Below, piece after piece: positions 1 through 11,255 of a stretch of 64,000 nt of DNA (position 1 is its first letter; every line of letters starts with the position of its first letter). The stretch lies in assembly GCA_016081115.2 (NCBI GenBank), contig CM071936.1:88279943-88343942 (forward strand), given 5' to 3'. The notes beneath the pieces are model-generated. The model saw nothing but the letters and a program-made list of their open reading frames with translations. It was not told where the DNA came from and did no database searches. The DNA is from Rehmannia glutinosa. Lineage: Eukaryota; Streptophyta; Magnoliopsida; Lamiales; Orobanchaceae. The position numbers were made by a program, and so were the translations under genes.

Positions 1-2373
1 AGGTCCATTCTTGATGGTATCCCCAGCTCCATGGACATCACTGAAAAGATGTGGATGACCCGGTCCGTGGATGATATGGAAATTAAGTCAGCACTCTTTG
101 AACTCCATCCGTCTAAAGCTCCAGGTATTGATGGGATGACTCCTTTTTTTTTCCCAGCATTTCTGGCCATTAATTCAATATTGATATATGTGCAGCTGTG
201 AAAGACTTTTTCTTTTCCAAAAAAACAAAAACCTCAAAAGCATGAATCAGACTTTAATCACCCTAATCCCTAAAATCAAATCCATCTACTATCTCCCATT
301 ATAGACCCATTAGCTTATATAATATGGTTTATAAAATCATTTCTAAAATCCTAGCCAATCGAATCAAACCTTGTCTTCCAAAATGCATTTCTGAGAGACA
401 AACAACCTTTTATTTCAGGGAGGCAAATTAGTGACAACAGTGTCATAGCACATGAGTGTTTTCACTTTTTCAATTGTCTCACAAAAGGCTCGGAAGGCTT
501 TATGTCTCTTAAACTCGACATGGCGAAGGGGTACGACAAGGTCGAGTGGTCCTTTTTGTTAGAAGTGATGTCTCGAATGGGTTTTCCTGCTTTGTTTCTG
601 GACTGGATTTTTACTTGTATCTCTTCCACATCCTTCTCTTTTTTAATCAATGGAAAAACTTATGGTTATGTTGTCCCTTCTAAAGTTAGATAAGGGGATC
701 CTTTATCCCCTTATCTTTTCCTCATCTTGTCAGAAGCACTCTCCAACCTCCTCAAACAAGCTAATATGTTGTTTAAATTCTCTGGTATTAAAATTGCTAG
801 AAATGCTCCAATTATTAGCCATCTTTTCTTTGTGGATGACTCACTTCTCTGTTGTGAGGCATCATCCTCCCAGCCAAAGAAGTTAAAATCATTCTTGATA
901 AATTTTGTGCGGCTTCTGGCCAAATGGTTAATCTGGAAAAGTCAGCGGTTTTTTTGAGTAAAAATTCCTCAATTCAAGCTAAAAATGATGTCTGTAATAT
1001 ACTGAGGGGTATTAAAGAACAATGGAAATCAAACATCTGGGGCTTCCCTTTCTCATTGGCAGATCCAAGTCTGAAGTTTTCAAATTTATCCTTGAAACTG
1101 GTAGGAATAAGGTGGGGAATTAGAAAATTGGTTTTTTAAGTTCAGCAGGAAGAGAGATTATTTTGAAATCAGTCCTTAATGCAATCCCAGTGTATATTAT
1201 GAACCTTTTCAAATTACCTAAAGTCACTTGCAAAGCTTTATGCAATATCTTTGATTGATTTTGGTGGGGCTCTCCACTTGATGGGCAACATAAGATTCAC
1301 TGGTCCAAATGGAGCAATATGACCAAACCTAAAGAAGAGGATGGTTTTGGTTTCCATGATATTTATGCATTTGATGATTCCTTACATGCTAAAAATTTGT
1401 GGAAACTTCTTACCCAACCTAATCTTTTGGTTTGTAAAGTTATTAAGGCCAGATATTTTCCTCAGGGAGGTTTACTTAATGTTGTTGCAAAAAATAATGC
1501 TTCTTGGATGTGGAAAAGTTGGATCCAGGCCAAATATGTTCTGAAACTGGGGGTTAAATACCAAGTTGGAGATGGAAAATCTGTTAAGATCTGGGATCAT
1601 CCTTGGTTGTCATGTGCTAAGTCATTCATTCCATCCCCTAAGCATGTTGATTTCTCACAAGTCACATGGGTTAATGACCTTATTTGTCGTGCAAGCCCTT
1701 ACTGGAAATCTGATCTTATTGAGCAGTTGTTTTAGCCTAATGAAGCAGCAGAAATTTTGAAAATCCCAATCTATCAGGAGGGGCACAAAGACAGAATCAT
1801 TTGGCAATTTTAAAAAAATGACATTTTCACGGCCCAATCTGCATATAAAGTTACTCTGCAATTCAGGAAAAATGAGGATGACCATCCAGAATCCACTGGT
1901 TCTAGAGCTGTTTGGAAAATGATGTGGATACGTACCTGGAGTTTCCAAATCCAAAAGTAGGATCAAGAATTTTATCTGGAGATGCATCAATAATATTATT
2001 CCATCAAAGGTGAAATCGATTAAAAAGGGAGTGGTGATGGATCCAGTGTGTGGATTTTGTGGTAATACTGAGGAAACAACAGAGCATATACTTTTTCAGT
2101 GTGATAGGGCTATTTTAATTTGGAAGCTTTCACCATTACAATGGGATGGGATGTAAGGAATCAGTTATTTTCAAGGACTGGTGGCAGCAAGTTTGTTCTT
2201 TAAAAAAAGAGGAGATACATCAGGATAAGATAGAACTCATTGCATACTTGTTGAGGTGGTTATGGAAAACTCGTAACATTTGTATTTTTCAAGGTGTTTG
2301 TAGACCTGAGAAAGCAACGGTGGAACAAGCACTGTTGGAGTGGCAAGAATTTTTGGTGCTTGGGAGAAAATAG
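1..2373 (+). pseudogene. LINE ORF2 remnant (reverse transcriptase plus zf-RVT)
   Basis: This is the remnant of an ORF2 polyprotein that would copy LINE RNA by target-primed reverse transcription. Pieces can be read in several frames. Around 110-140 is the reverse transcriptase entry motif KAPGIDG. Around 514-550 is LDMAKGYDKVEW, the motif A region with its catalytic Asp. Around 828-842 is FVDDSLL, matching the YxDD box. At 1319-1735 comes the typical post-RT segment ending in GDGKSVKIWDHPWL. At about 2050-2105 is a zinc-binding zf-RVT motif, CGFCGN followed by HILFQC. It ends with a WLWKTRN segment near 2260. Stops and frameshifts fall throughout, for example between about 180 and 490 and at 1137, so no active enzyme is expected. 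The endonuclease half is not in the window. Confidence 0.8.
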
Positions 2374-2550
2374 TTTGTGATTTGCTAAGTCCAGTGTTGT
2401 GCTTTTCTTTAGTGGGTTGTTGATTTTTGCCTGCATTTCATTTTTTCCTTATCAATATTAATCTTCTCCCTTGATTGATAGGATTGGATATTATGAAGTG
2501 TAGTTTGGGGGCCCTTTCTTCATGTTTCAGAGACTTCCGGGAGCTGGTTC
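1..2550 (+). mobile_element. LINE (non-LTR retrotransposon), first segment
   Basis: This is the main body of a decayed plant LINE (L1-like) with the 3' part of ORF2 recognisable. The 5' end lies outside the window. The element continues at 3333-3528 and 13483-13676 after two later insertions. Sequence after the coding part (about 2374-2550) is LINE 3' UTR without an open frame. The segment ends exactly at the GGTTC target copy (2546-2550) of the solo LTR. Confidence 0.8.
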
Positions 2551-3332
2551 TGTTAGAATTTAAGGGGTGAATTCTTTAAGTTTGTAGTGAGTATTGTGCA
2601 GAGTGTTGGCAACACTTGAAGTGTCACACAGCGGAAATAATGTTTTTCAAATAGTTTATTTATTTTATCAATACCAAAAATAAACAAAGCATAATAATAA
2701 GGACGAACACAGGATATACAAAATTTGTATAAGTATAAAAATACTTGTGCGGCGCGAATAAGGCAAAAACTAAGAAGTAGAATGTTGATTACAAGAAATA
2801 AACAACAAGACAAAATTCCCTATTGTACTTGATCTTCAACTCAACCTTCTACCATAAAATCGAGAGAACAACTTGAACCTAACATAGATTACAATTTGTC
2901 TCTCAAACAAACAATAAGAAGAAACTCTTTAAAGGTGTTGCAAAAGGTGATACTGACACCACTAAACACACTAGGCACACTCCTCTCACTTCTTGTATAA
3001 AAATGGACTCTCTTTGTAAAACTCTGGAATCCATAATGAAAAATGTGCAGCACCTTTCCTCTTTATAGATCAGGAAAATTCCTGCAAAAAAGATCATGCA
3101 AACAACTCCCAAGTAAATGGGTTAGTGGGGAGGTTGAGGGGATAGTGTTCCTACTAAGTAGGACTCAATGCCTACTTCTTCTCAACTCCCAAACTGACTG
3201 ATCATATCTTAAATCCAGCGGAATAAGCCTGCAAAATATATTGTACATATTTATCCATAACTAGACAAAATAATAAAACATAAACAATATTAAATTATTA
3301 GAGTTTTGACCAAACAAAAGTCAACTCTAACA
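2551..3332 (-). mobile_element. Solo LTR inserted in the LINE 3' UTR
   Basis: A 782-bp segment begins TGTTAGAATT and ends AACTCTAACA, an imperfect terminal inverted repeat with the TG...CA ends of an LTR. It is flanked by perfect 5-bp direct repeats GGTTC at 2546-2550 and 3333-3337, and LINE sequence continues on both sides. No internal domain, PBS or coding sequence is present, so it is a solo LTR left by LTR-LTR recombination. The TATAAAG on the minus strand near 3061-3067 suggests minus orientation, but this is weak. It is not similar by eye to the Copia LTRs elsewhere in the window. Confidence 0.8.
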
Positions 3333-3528
3333 GGTTCTTTGCTTACTGGATGGGTCTGTGATTTTTGCCTTTGAATTGGTCCCAGTTTTGCCTACTCTCT
3401 TTCTGGATTTGGTTATCTATCTTGATTGATGCCTTGGAGATTGATGGATACTTGATTTGGGCCCGTGTGTTCCAATTTATATTGCAATTACCATTACATC
3501 AACCTCATTTTGTGGTGGTTTTTTATTT
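3333..3528 (+). mobile_element. LINE, second segment (3' UTR)
   Basis: T- and G-rich non-coding sequence follows on from the LINE 3' UTR before the solo LTR. It contains the right GGTTC target copy (3333-3337) and, at its end, the left TTTTTATTT target copy (3520-3528) of the MULE insertion. No reading frame here is credible. Confidence 0.6.
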
Positions 3529-3619
3529 GAGGAAATTACACAAAATACCCTGATTTTTAGAAAAAAGACAAAAATACCAACCCATCACAAAAATACCCCA
3601 CCCGCTCCATCCCATGACA

Positions 3620-4197
3620 AAAATATTACCCCTGCTGTCCAAGTGCTTGTGTTTACAGAGACTATGTTCCGAAAGCCCTGAAGCCTCACATCTCCAAATA
3701 ATCCAACTCTCGAATTTTCCAGGCGGAGTCGAGGCGTTCAAACTTTGCGCAAAATTTTGCTATAATATCACAATCACTCTCAGTGCCTTCAACATTGTCT
3801 CCGTCCGTTGTGTAGCAGAGTACCTACAAATGACCGAAGATGTCGAAAAGGGTAACTTAATATTCAAGATTGAAGTCTTCTTCAATTCTTGCATACCCAA
3901 TGGATGGAGGGACACAATTGTAACTTTACAAACCACGAAATCGTTCCCTCTATGGTTCGAGGATCTCGGAATAATGAGCCGGTGCATTGAAGCCATCGCT
4001 TCAAAAGTTTTAGCCCACCCCAAAAAAGTGAACTTATCACACAACTATTCGAGAAGAGGTGGTAGAGACGATGTATCATGCAACGGATCGTATTTGCATT
4101 TCGAGTTTTCATCCGACGGGGGTGAGGCTCTACAACTGTTTGATGAAATGTCTCAAGTGTGCAAGAATATGAATTTTTTGGAGTTAGGGGTTGAGGT
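3620..4197 (+). pseudogene. NPH3/RPT2-like BTB gene fragment captured by the MULE
   Basis: The reading frame from about 3614 gives PLLSKCLCLQRLC, then FPGGVEAFKLCAKFCYNIT, VRCVAEYLQMTEDVEKGNL, GWRDTIVTLQTTK and IASKVLAHPKKVNLSH. These are consecutive pieces of the BTB/POZ-to-NPH3 region of plant NPH3-family proteins, which act as adaptors in CUL3 ubiquitin ligases downstream of phototropins or in auxin responses. The match starts abruptly at FPLLSKC, a usual exon border in this family, and stops after DDVSCNG. The NPH3 core is missing. The following 40 or so residues are not recognised. The frame is interrupted at 4198 by the Copia element. Across the excised insertion it continues from 12495 (GAGGT target copy) for a few codons to a stop near 12512. 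It is a fragment, not a working gene. Confidence 0.75.
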
Positions 4198-5437
4198 TGT
4201 TAGTCCAAGTGGCTACGATAATCTAGAGGGGGGTGAATAGATTATCTCGGTTTTTCAGATTTTGTCCTCTTTTTCGAAAAACTCAAGCAAAGATGAAATG
4301 CTAAGTGCGGAAATTAAACAGCACACTTCGATTTATAGAGGTTCAACCCACATAGGGCCTAATCCTCTACCACCCAGTATATCCGAGATGGATTTCAAAA
4401 AGAAAAAAAGATTTTATTAATTTACCAAAAATTAATACAACACCTTGAGGATTACCACAACCCTCTTTCACCACCTTGAGGATTACCACAACCCTCTTAC
4501 AACACATTTGGAGATTAACACAACCTTCAAACACCTATCACCTAGATCACCCAAGTGTATTCTTACCACAAGAATACTCACAAGGATGTCTTGTGTTGAA
4601 TGATGACCAAAATCAAGATTACAACTCAACAATGATTGATACAATATGAGTACAAGTGTAATCAAGAATTGAAAGCCTAGACCTCAAATTTTTGCAAGTG
4701 AAAGTGCTAAGGCTAATACAACAAGATATATGAAAGTGTTTGCTTGATTGCTCTTTTCTTGTATAGAGTGTTGTATCTTGTTGCTTGAATGAAGCCTCTA
4801 TTTATAGGAGAGGACTTGGCTTTCATTTCCATGACATAGGCTCCTCCTTGGGGAGCGATTTGCTGCAAAAGAAACCATTTAAAATCATCAATATAGCTGT
4901 TAGAAATCAATCCCACAAAATAGGGAAAAGTCATCGAAAATGCAACGGATAGTTTCTTTGATAAACCGAAGTGCGACTGGTCACAAGCAGAGATAAGATT
5001 GAAATTGAATTCTCGCTATTTTTACACAGGGGACCGGTCGGAGGGGTGCGACCGTCGTCTTGGTCTTGACCGGTTGGGGTTGATAAAAATTCGAAACAGA
5101 GAAGACTGAACCAAAAGAGGGGCTCCCAGGTACCGGTCGCCCTCACCGGTCGACCACATGGTCGACCGGTCGCCCTCCCTCTTTTTTTCTACGTCCCATT
5201 TTCTGTTTCAAAACTCAACTCAGTACGAGTTGCTTTCTATAGGCGGACCAGGTCGAACTGAAACAAATGTGTTGTCCAATGTTTTATCGAAAATAAACTC
5301 CAAAAAATACTCCGAAAAATAGTAAAAACATTTTAAGTCGATCGGAAGTATTTAGACAATATTTAGGGACATTGTTTTGGTTTAAAAACTCATTTGAACA
5401 AAATCATCAAAATCATGATAAAAACATTTATCTAACA
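4198..5437 (-). repeat. 3' LTR of Copia A
   Basis: 1240 bp, TG...CA ends (TGTTAG at each end read inward). It contains a TATA box on the minus strand (CTATAAATAG, near 4797-4806) and, near 4440-4530, tandem units of about 31 bp containing GGATTACCACAACC. GACCGGTCG-type palindromes cluster around 5025-5185. Confidence 0.9.
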
Positions 5438-6648
5438 AACTCCCCTTTTTTGATGATTACAAACCAAAACAATTTTCTCGAGGACGATTTTGAAAACAAA
5501 TAAATTTTCCGGTTTTATGATTGAACTATCCGTTAAAAACATTCCATACAAAGTTCCCCCTATCTATGAGTATATCAACAAGAGATATTGCATAAGCTAG
5601 AAGCACAAGCTATAACAAGCTTATATAGGATGCATATAAACATCATAAGCTAAGAAGCTCCCCCTGTCACAATACTTATAATCTTTTGCAATTGAGTCTA
5701 TAATACAAGCCATGGACTAGGTATTCTTGGCTTTAGGAAGCTATAGCTTATAGCTTTTATAACGAGCTTTTATTAGCTTCTTTTGGCTAACGAGCCAATT
5801 TCCTGTTTCTCCCCCTTTGGAATCATCAAAAAGAATGTTAGGATGATAAAAACATCATACAATTACATCAAAGTGCGCCAAAGAGACGGTTTATCAACCA
5901 TTGAGTAATTTAGGCTTAAAAACCAAGGAATATGGGAGAAATGTATCATGAAGAGTTCATACGCTCGTTTTATTTGCGAAAACATGATCTCAATAAGTAT
6001 TGAAGATTTTTGGAAGCAAGAGAATCATGTAGAAGTTGAAATTTTCATTGTGACATTTCATCGAACACTTTGTGGGCATGAAAATTAAAAGAAGTTGTAT
6101 ATAGCCCTTGTAAATGATTCAATCCAAAAAAATTTCATCACCAATTCACATCAAACATCATACAATGCAACATAATAACTAAGCTCATCAAGATCATATG
6201 CAAAATATATCAAGAAAGTCATAAACTCAAGGGTTCAACCCAATTGAGCAAAGGAAGAAAAATTCTTACCATTTGATCGGAAAAGATGAGCTATGATGAT
6301 GATAAACATGCTATATAAGGTCCAAGTTGTGAATTGAATGCATGAAAACAAATTTTGAGTGAAATTTTTGTGAATTTGGCAAAGGGGACGAAAAATGGCA
6401 AAAAGAAGTGAAAATAACGAATGCTGAAGACAGAACGATTTTAATCCAAATTTTGGCTTAGGGCAACCGGTCGTGGTTGAGGGCGACCGGTCGACATTGA
6501 GGGCGACCGGTCGACGTTAAGGGCGACCGGTTGCCCTCAACCTCTTCAGCCCACTGTTTTGTCAAATTTTTCAAAATCCGAATTTTCAACCAAAAATCCG
6601 ATTTTTCACCCCTAAGTTTTAAAAACATGCAAGATGCAAACGTAACCA
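5438..6648 (-). other. Copia A 3' non-coding tail with polypurine tracts
   Basis: There is no credible reading frame. On the minus strand, GGGGGAG-like tracts sit beside the LTR (5440-5450) and again near 5554-5561, 5657-5665 and 5809-5816. The first is the primer site for plus-strand DNA; repeated copies are typical of Sireviruses. A second cluster of GCGACCGGTCG-type motifs lies at about 6463-6535, close to the end of pol. An env-like gene was looked for and not found. Confidence 0.7.
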
Positions 6649-9580
6649 TCATTCAATATGCATTATGCCTAACCGAGCTCGTATGGATGCAAAAGTCTCG
6701 GAAGATAGCGGTTTTGTAAAAATGTCTGCTAATTGATCTTGAGATGGTACAAAAGATATCTCAATTTTTCGTTTTGAATCACAATCCCTTAGAAAATGAT
6801 GTCGAATCTCAATATGTTTAGTACGGTTATGATGAACTGGGTTTTGAGCAATATTTATAGCGGATATATTATCACAAAAGATAGGTACGTTTTCAAAAGA
6901 GCATTTGTAATCCGCTAAGGTTTGTTTCATCCAAAGAAGTTGAGTACAACAAAAGGCGGCGGAAATATATTCGGCTTCGGCCGTTGAAAGAGAAACACAA
7001 TTTTGCTTCTTTGAAAACCAAGAAACTAGGCAATCGCCTAAAAATTGACATGATCAGTACTTTTCCAATCATCAATATTTCCCGCATAATCCGAATCACT
7101 ATAACCTTTAAGAGAAAAATTTTCATTCTTTGGATAAAATAGACCATATTGAATAGTGCCTTTAAAATATCGAAGAATCCTTTTAACGGCACTCATATGA
7201 GATTCTTTGGGATTGCTTTGAAAACGAGCACATAGGCATACGACATGAAGAATGTCCGGTCTACTAGCGGTTAAATAAAGTAAACTACCAATCATACCTC
7301 GATACTTTGATTCATCCACGGACTTGCCCTTTTCATCTTTGTCAATTTTGACATTTGTTGCCATGGGAGTAGAAACGGTTCTTCCTTCTTCAATGCCGAA
7401 CTTTTTCAAAAGTTCTTTTGTATATTTTGATTGCGAAATGTATATGCCTTCTTGACATTGCTTAATTTGGAGTCCAAGAAAGAAGTTGAGCTCCCCCATC
7501 ATACTCATCTCAAATTCACCTTGCATCAATTTAGAGAATTTCTTGCACAAAGAATCATTAGTAGCACCAAAGATAATATCATCAGCATAAATTTGCACAA
7601 GTAAGAAATCTTGCCCTTTTTCAAAAACAAAGAGAGTTGTATCAACTTTATCCCTTATAAAACCATTTTGCAAAAGAAAAGAGCTAAGTCTATCATACCA
7701 TGCACACGGTGCTTGCTTTAAACCATACAAGGCCTTTTAAGTTTATAAATATCATTAGGCCTAGAAAAATTTTCAAACCCGGAGGTTGTTTTACATAGAC
7801 TTCTTCTTGAATAATACCATTTAAGAAAGCGGATTTAACATCCATTTGGTAAAGTTTGAAATTTTTAAAACAAGAATAGGCAAGTAAAATACGAATAGCT
7901 TCTAAACGTGCTACGGGTGCAAAAGTTTCATCATAGTCAATACCTTCTTCTTGACAATACACTTTAGCTACTAACCTTGCCTTATTTCGAACAATGTTGC
8001 CTTGATCATCAAGTTTGTTCCGGAATACCCATTTTGTACCAGTAATAGTTTGAGATGGAGGACAAGGTACCAATTCCCATACATCATTTCTTTCAAATTG
8101 ATTTAACTCTTGCATCTCTAAGAACCAATCCTCATCCTCAATAGCCTCCTTAGCATTTTTAGGGACCTTTTGAGAAATAAGAGCTTTCTCGGCAAATTTT
8201 CTCCGGGTCATCACTTTGTCAAGGGGATCACCAATAATAAGATATTTTGGGTGATCTCCCTTAAATTTCAATGCAACGTGAAGATCCGAGGTATCACCTC
8301 TATCTTCTTGAGGACCATTTGAAGTGGACGGTTGATCATTTGATGTAGACGGTTGATCATCAACTTGAACAATTGGTTCAATAATATTCTCTTCATCACT
8401 TTCATCATTGGGTATTCTTTCAACACCCGAAGCTTCATTAAATTTGACATGGATGGATTCTTCAACAACTCCACTAGTCTTATTGTAAACCCGATATGTT
8501 TTGCTTTTTGTTGAATGTCCCATAAATATCCCTTCATCGGCCTTATGATCAAGTTTGTCCAATTGATCCTTGGTATTCAAAATAAAGCATTTACAACCAA
8601 ATATCTTGAAATAACTAATATTTGGAGTTCTACCTTTCCAAAGCTCATATGGAGTTTTATTCATTTTAGGACGGATATAAACTCGATTAATGACATAGCA
8701 AGCGGTACTTACAGCTTCGGCCCAAAAATATTTTGGAAGTGAAAATTCATTGAGCATGGACCGACTCATCTCTTGCAATGTCCGATTTTTCCTTTCGGCT
8801 ACTCCATTTTGTTGAGGTGTCCTTGGAGCCGAAAAATTATGAGCATATCCTTTGGTTTCACAAAAAACTCTAAATTCACCATCAAATTCTCCACCTCGAT
8901 CGCTTCGAATAGACTTAATAGTATCTTCCTTTTCATTCTCAATAAGTCTACACAACTTAACAAACTCATTAACGGCATCGCTTTTATTGGTAAGAAAAAG
9001 AGCCCAAGTATATCTAGAAAAATCATCGATTGGGCTTGAAACTACTTTTAACTAATTTGTTCTTTTGACAAGTGTAACATAAGCCAAGATTTTCAAAATT
9101 CAATTTGGGTAGTCCTTTCACATGTTGGTTTTTGTAAATATTTTTCAAATTCTTGTATCCAACATGTCCAAGTCGCCTATGTCATAAGCTAGTTAAATCA
9201 TTATTGGCTACTAAACAAGAAACATTTTGACTAACCAAATCACTTGTACAAATTTTGTAAAGATTGTCTTTTCTATTTGCTTCACAAATAATTTCACCAT
9301 TTTTAAGTATAAGGCATTTTTCTTTATTGAAGGAAACATCATAATTTGAATCACAAAGTTGGCTAACACTTATCAAATTAAACTTAAACCCTTCTACTAA
9401 AAGAACATTACTAAGAGAGAAAGAAGAGTTACCAATTTCTCCATTTCCAAGAATTCTTCCTTTGCCATTGCCGAACATGACCATACCCTCTTCTTGGAGC
9501 TTGATTTTGGTAAAAAGTTCTCTCCTCCCGGTCATATGGCGTGAACATCCGCTGTCCACGAGCCATTTTGAATCTTCCAT
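6649..9580 (-). pseudogene. Copia A pro-pol (protease, integrase, RT, RNase H), broken
   Basis: The frame opens with MEDSKWLVDSGCSRHMTG (from 9580), the aspartic protease active-site DSG. It ends at an in-frame TGA (9182-9184) where the sister copies have TGG, just before the integrase zinc motif HRRLGH. Near 9033 about 104 bp of integrase are missing relative to the sister copy at 28477-28580. The integrase core follows (7693-8955; RSDRGGEF, PQQNGVAERKNR). Frameshifts near 7783 and 7737 break the start of RT. RT continues with YADDIIFG near 7590 and GLQIKQ. RNase H lies at 6649-6930 (FCDNISAINIAQNPVHH; HIEIRHHF) and ends in a normal stop. The pol frame is offset from gag and overlaps it by about 150 nt. 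Confidence 0.9.
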
Positions 9581-11198
9581 TGTTGTTATAGCCCCTATTA
9601 CCTACAAAAGAATTTCTTTTAGGTACCCTATAATTTTGGGGTCCATGGGGGTTAGTCTTGAGACCTTTGGGTCTCCAAACATGTCTAGAGCTATTTCTCA
9701 ATTTGCAATTATTAGCATAATGTCCAAATTTGCCACAATAAAAACAAGTAGGAGTATTAGAACTATTAGCACGTACAAAAGTCGGACCTTGGTTATTTTT
9801 CTTAAAAACTCTTTGAAATGGCTTATAACCAAGTCCCAATTTGGAATGCTCACCTCTTTGTGCATCTAAAATTTTTGTCACTTTATCCTTGCTTATGTTG
9901 AAACGATGCACATCATTTTTCAAACATTCAATATCTTTTGTGAGCAATTCCTTTTCGGTTTCAAGAGAGTGAACTCTAGTAAGAGTAAGAGTATGAGCTT
10001 TGTCTAGAGATTCATAAGAGGTAAATAATTTTTCAACCTTATGCTCCTTTTTCAAATTTTTGTATTTAACAATTAAATTTTGAAACTCAATTTGCAATTC
10101 ATCAAAATCACATTGCAAGTCATCAACTATGGAGGAAGTAGACGAATTAGAGCGTACCTCATTATTCTCATCGTCTATGGCCATGAGACCATGTTCGGTT
10201 TCTCCTTCCTCGTCGGTTGTTTCGAGTAGTTCATCCCACGTTTTGACCTCCGCATTTAGAGCCTTCTTTTTCGTGAAAGGCTTCCTTTTCTTTTGCTCCT
10301 CTTCATCGAGCTTTGGGCAATCGGCAATGAAGTGCCCGGGTTTTCCGCATTTAAAGCAATCATTATCTCTTGGTTTTCTTGCTTTATTTTTATTCACAAA
10401 TTTTGCAAATTTTCTAACAAGTGCGGCCGTCTCCTTATCATCATCATCATTATCAAAGTATGCATTATTACAAGAAGAAACAAGACCTTTAGGAATAATT
10501 TGCATACCCGATTGATTTATGGATGGTTTGAAATTTTTCCTCTCCTTGAGATAGACTTCATAGATGAGGAGATTTCCAATAAGCTCGTCAAACTTGAGTG
10601 TCTCAAGGTTTTGTGCCTCCGTGATTACCGTTATTTTTTCGGACCATGAGCCGGGAAGAGCATTCAATACCTTAGTCACCTTGTCTTCTTCGGAGATGAT
10701 TTTACCGAGGGCCATAAGAGGATTGACAATATTGTCAAGCCTTTCCACCATCTTGGAGATGCTTTCACCATCATGCATGTTAAAGTTTTCAAAGTCTTTA
10801 ACAAGCATGGTCTTTCTTGCTTGCTTGACCTTCTTGGTCCCTTCATAGATTGTCTCCAATTTTTCCCAAACCTCATGTGCCGACCTTATGCCTCTTATGC
10901 GATTGTACTCGGTGGTGGTAAGAGAACAATGCAAAATATTTAAGGCCTTACTGTTTAGGGAAAAAGCCTTTTTGTCGTTTTCATCGAACTCCTTGAAAGG
11001 TTTAGGAGCCGAGGTGCCATCCTCCGATTTCTTGGTTGGTTGATCAACTCCTTCAATGACCACATTCCAAATGTCGAACCCGCACCCTTGTAGGAAGCAC
11101 TCCATACGGTCTTTCCAAAATGCGTAGTTGTTGGCGTCGAATAGTGGTGGCTTGTTGGTGGAGGCGCCGGTGGTGAGATGAGCATCATTTGTAGCCAT
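9429..11198 (-). CDS. Copia A Gag (589 aa, intact frame)
   Basis: Gag forms the virus-like particle that packages element RNA. The frame is intact, starting MATNDAHLTTGAS about 40 nt after the PBS. Residues about 1-240 match the UBN2-type copia gag domain (FWKDRMECFLQG; WEKLETIYEGTKKVKQARK). A CCHC zinc knuckle, CFKCGKPGHFIADC, lies near residue 285. A coiled-coil-like Glu/Lys/Leu-rich region follows (about 350-450), then a second knuckle, CFYCGKFGHYANNC, near 485, and a basic Arg/Asn-rich tail. Two knuckles about 200 residues apart is unusual. A 6-residue gap in the coiled coil relative to the sister copy at 27308-28078 is in frame. The last 50 codons overlap the protease frame. Confidence 0.9.
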   Translation of the reverse strand: MATNDAHLTTGASTNKPPLFDANNYAFWKDRMECFLQGCGFDIWNVVIEGVDQPTKKSEDGTSAPKPFKEFDENDKKAFSLNSKALNILHCSLTTTEYNRIRGIRSAHEVWEKLETIYEGTKKVKQARKTMLVKDFENFNMHDGESISKMVERLDNIVNPLMALGKIISEEDKVTKVLNALPGSWSEKITVITEAQNLETLKFDELIGNLLIYEVYLKERKNFKPSINQSGMQIIPKGLVSSCNNAYFDNDDDDKETAALVRKFAKFVNKNKARKPRDNDCFKCGKPGHFIADCPKLDEEEQKKRKPFTKKKALNAEVKTWDELLETTDEEGETEHGLMAIDDENNEVRSNSSTSSIVDDLQCDFDELQIEFQNLIVKYKNLKKEHKVEKLFTSYESLDKAHTLTLTRVHSLETEKELLTKDIECLKNDVHRFNISKDKVTKILDAQRGEHSKLGLGYKPFQRVFKKNNQGPTFVRANSSNTPTCFYCGKFGHYANNCKLRNSSRHVWRPKGLKTNPHGPQNYRVPKRNSFVGNRGYNNNGRFKMARGQRMFTPYDREERTFYQNQAPRRGYGHVRQWQRKNSWKWRNW

Positions 11199-11240
11199 GG
11201 ATCTTTCCTCTTTACTCGGAACGAGCTAGCCAAAGAGTTT

Positions 11241-11253
11241 GGCTTTGATACCA
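11241..11253 (-). promoter_or_regulatory. Primer binding site of Copia A
   Basis: On the minus strand TGGTATCAAAGCC lies two bases inside the 5' LTR end (11256). It is complementary to the 3' end of plant initiator Met-tRNA with one deviation from the usual TGGTATCAGAGCC. It fixes the direction of the element. Confidence 0.85.
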
Positions 11254-11255
11254 CT

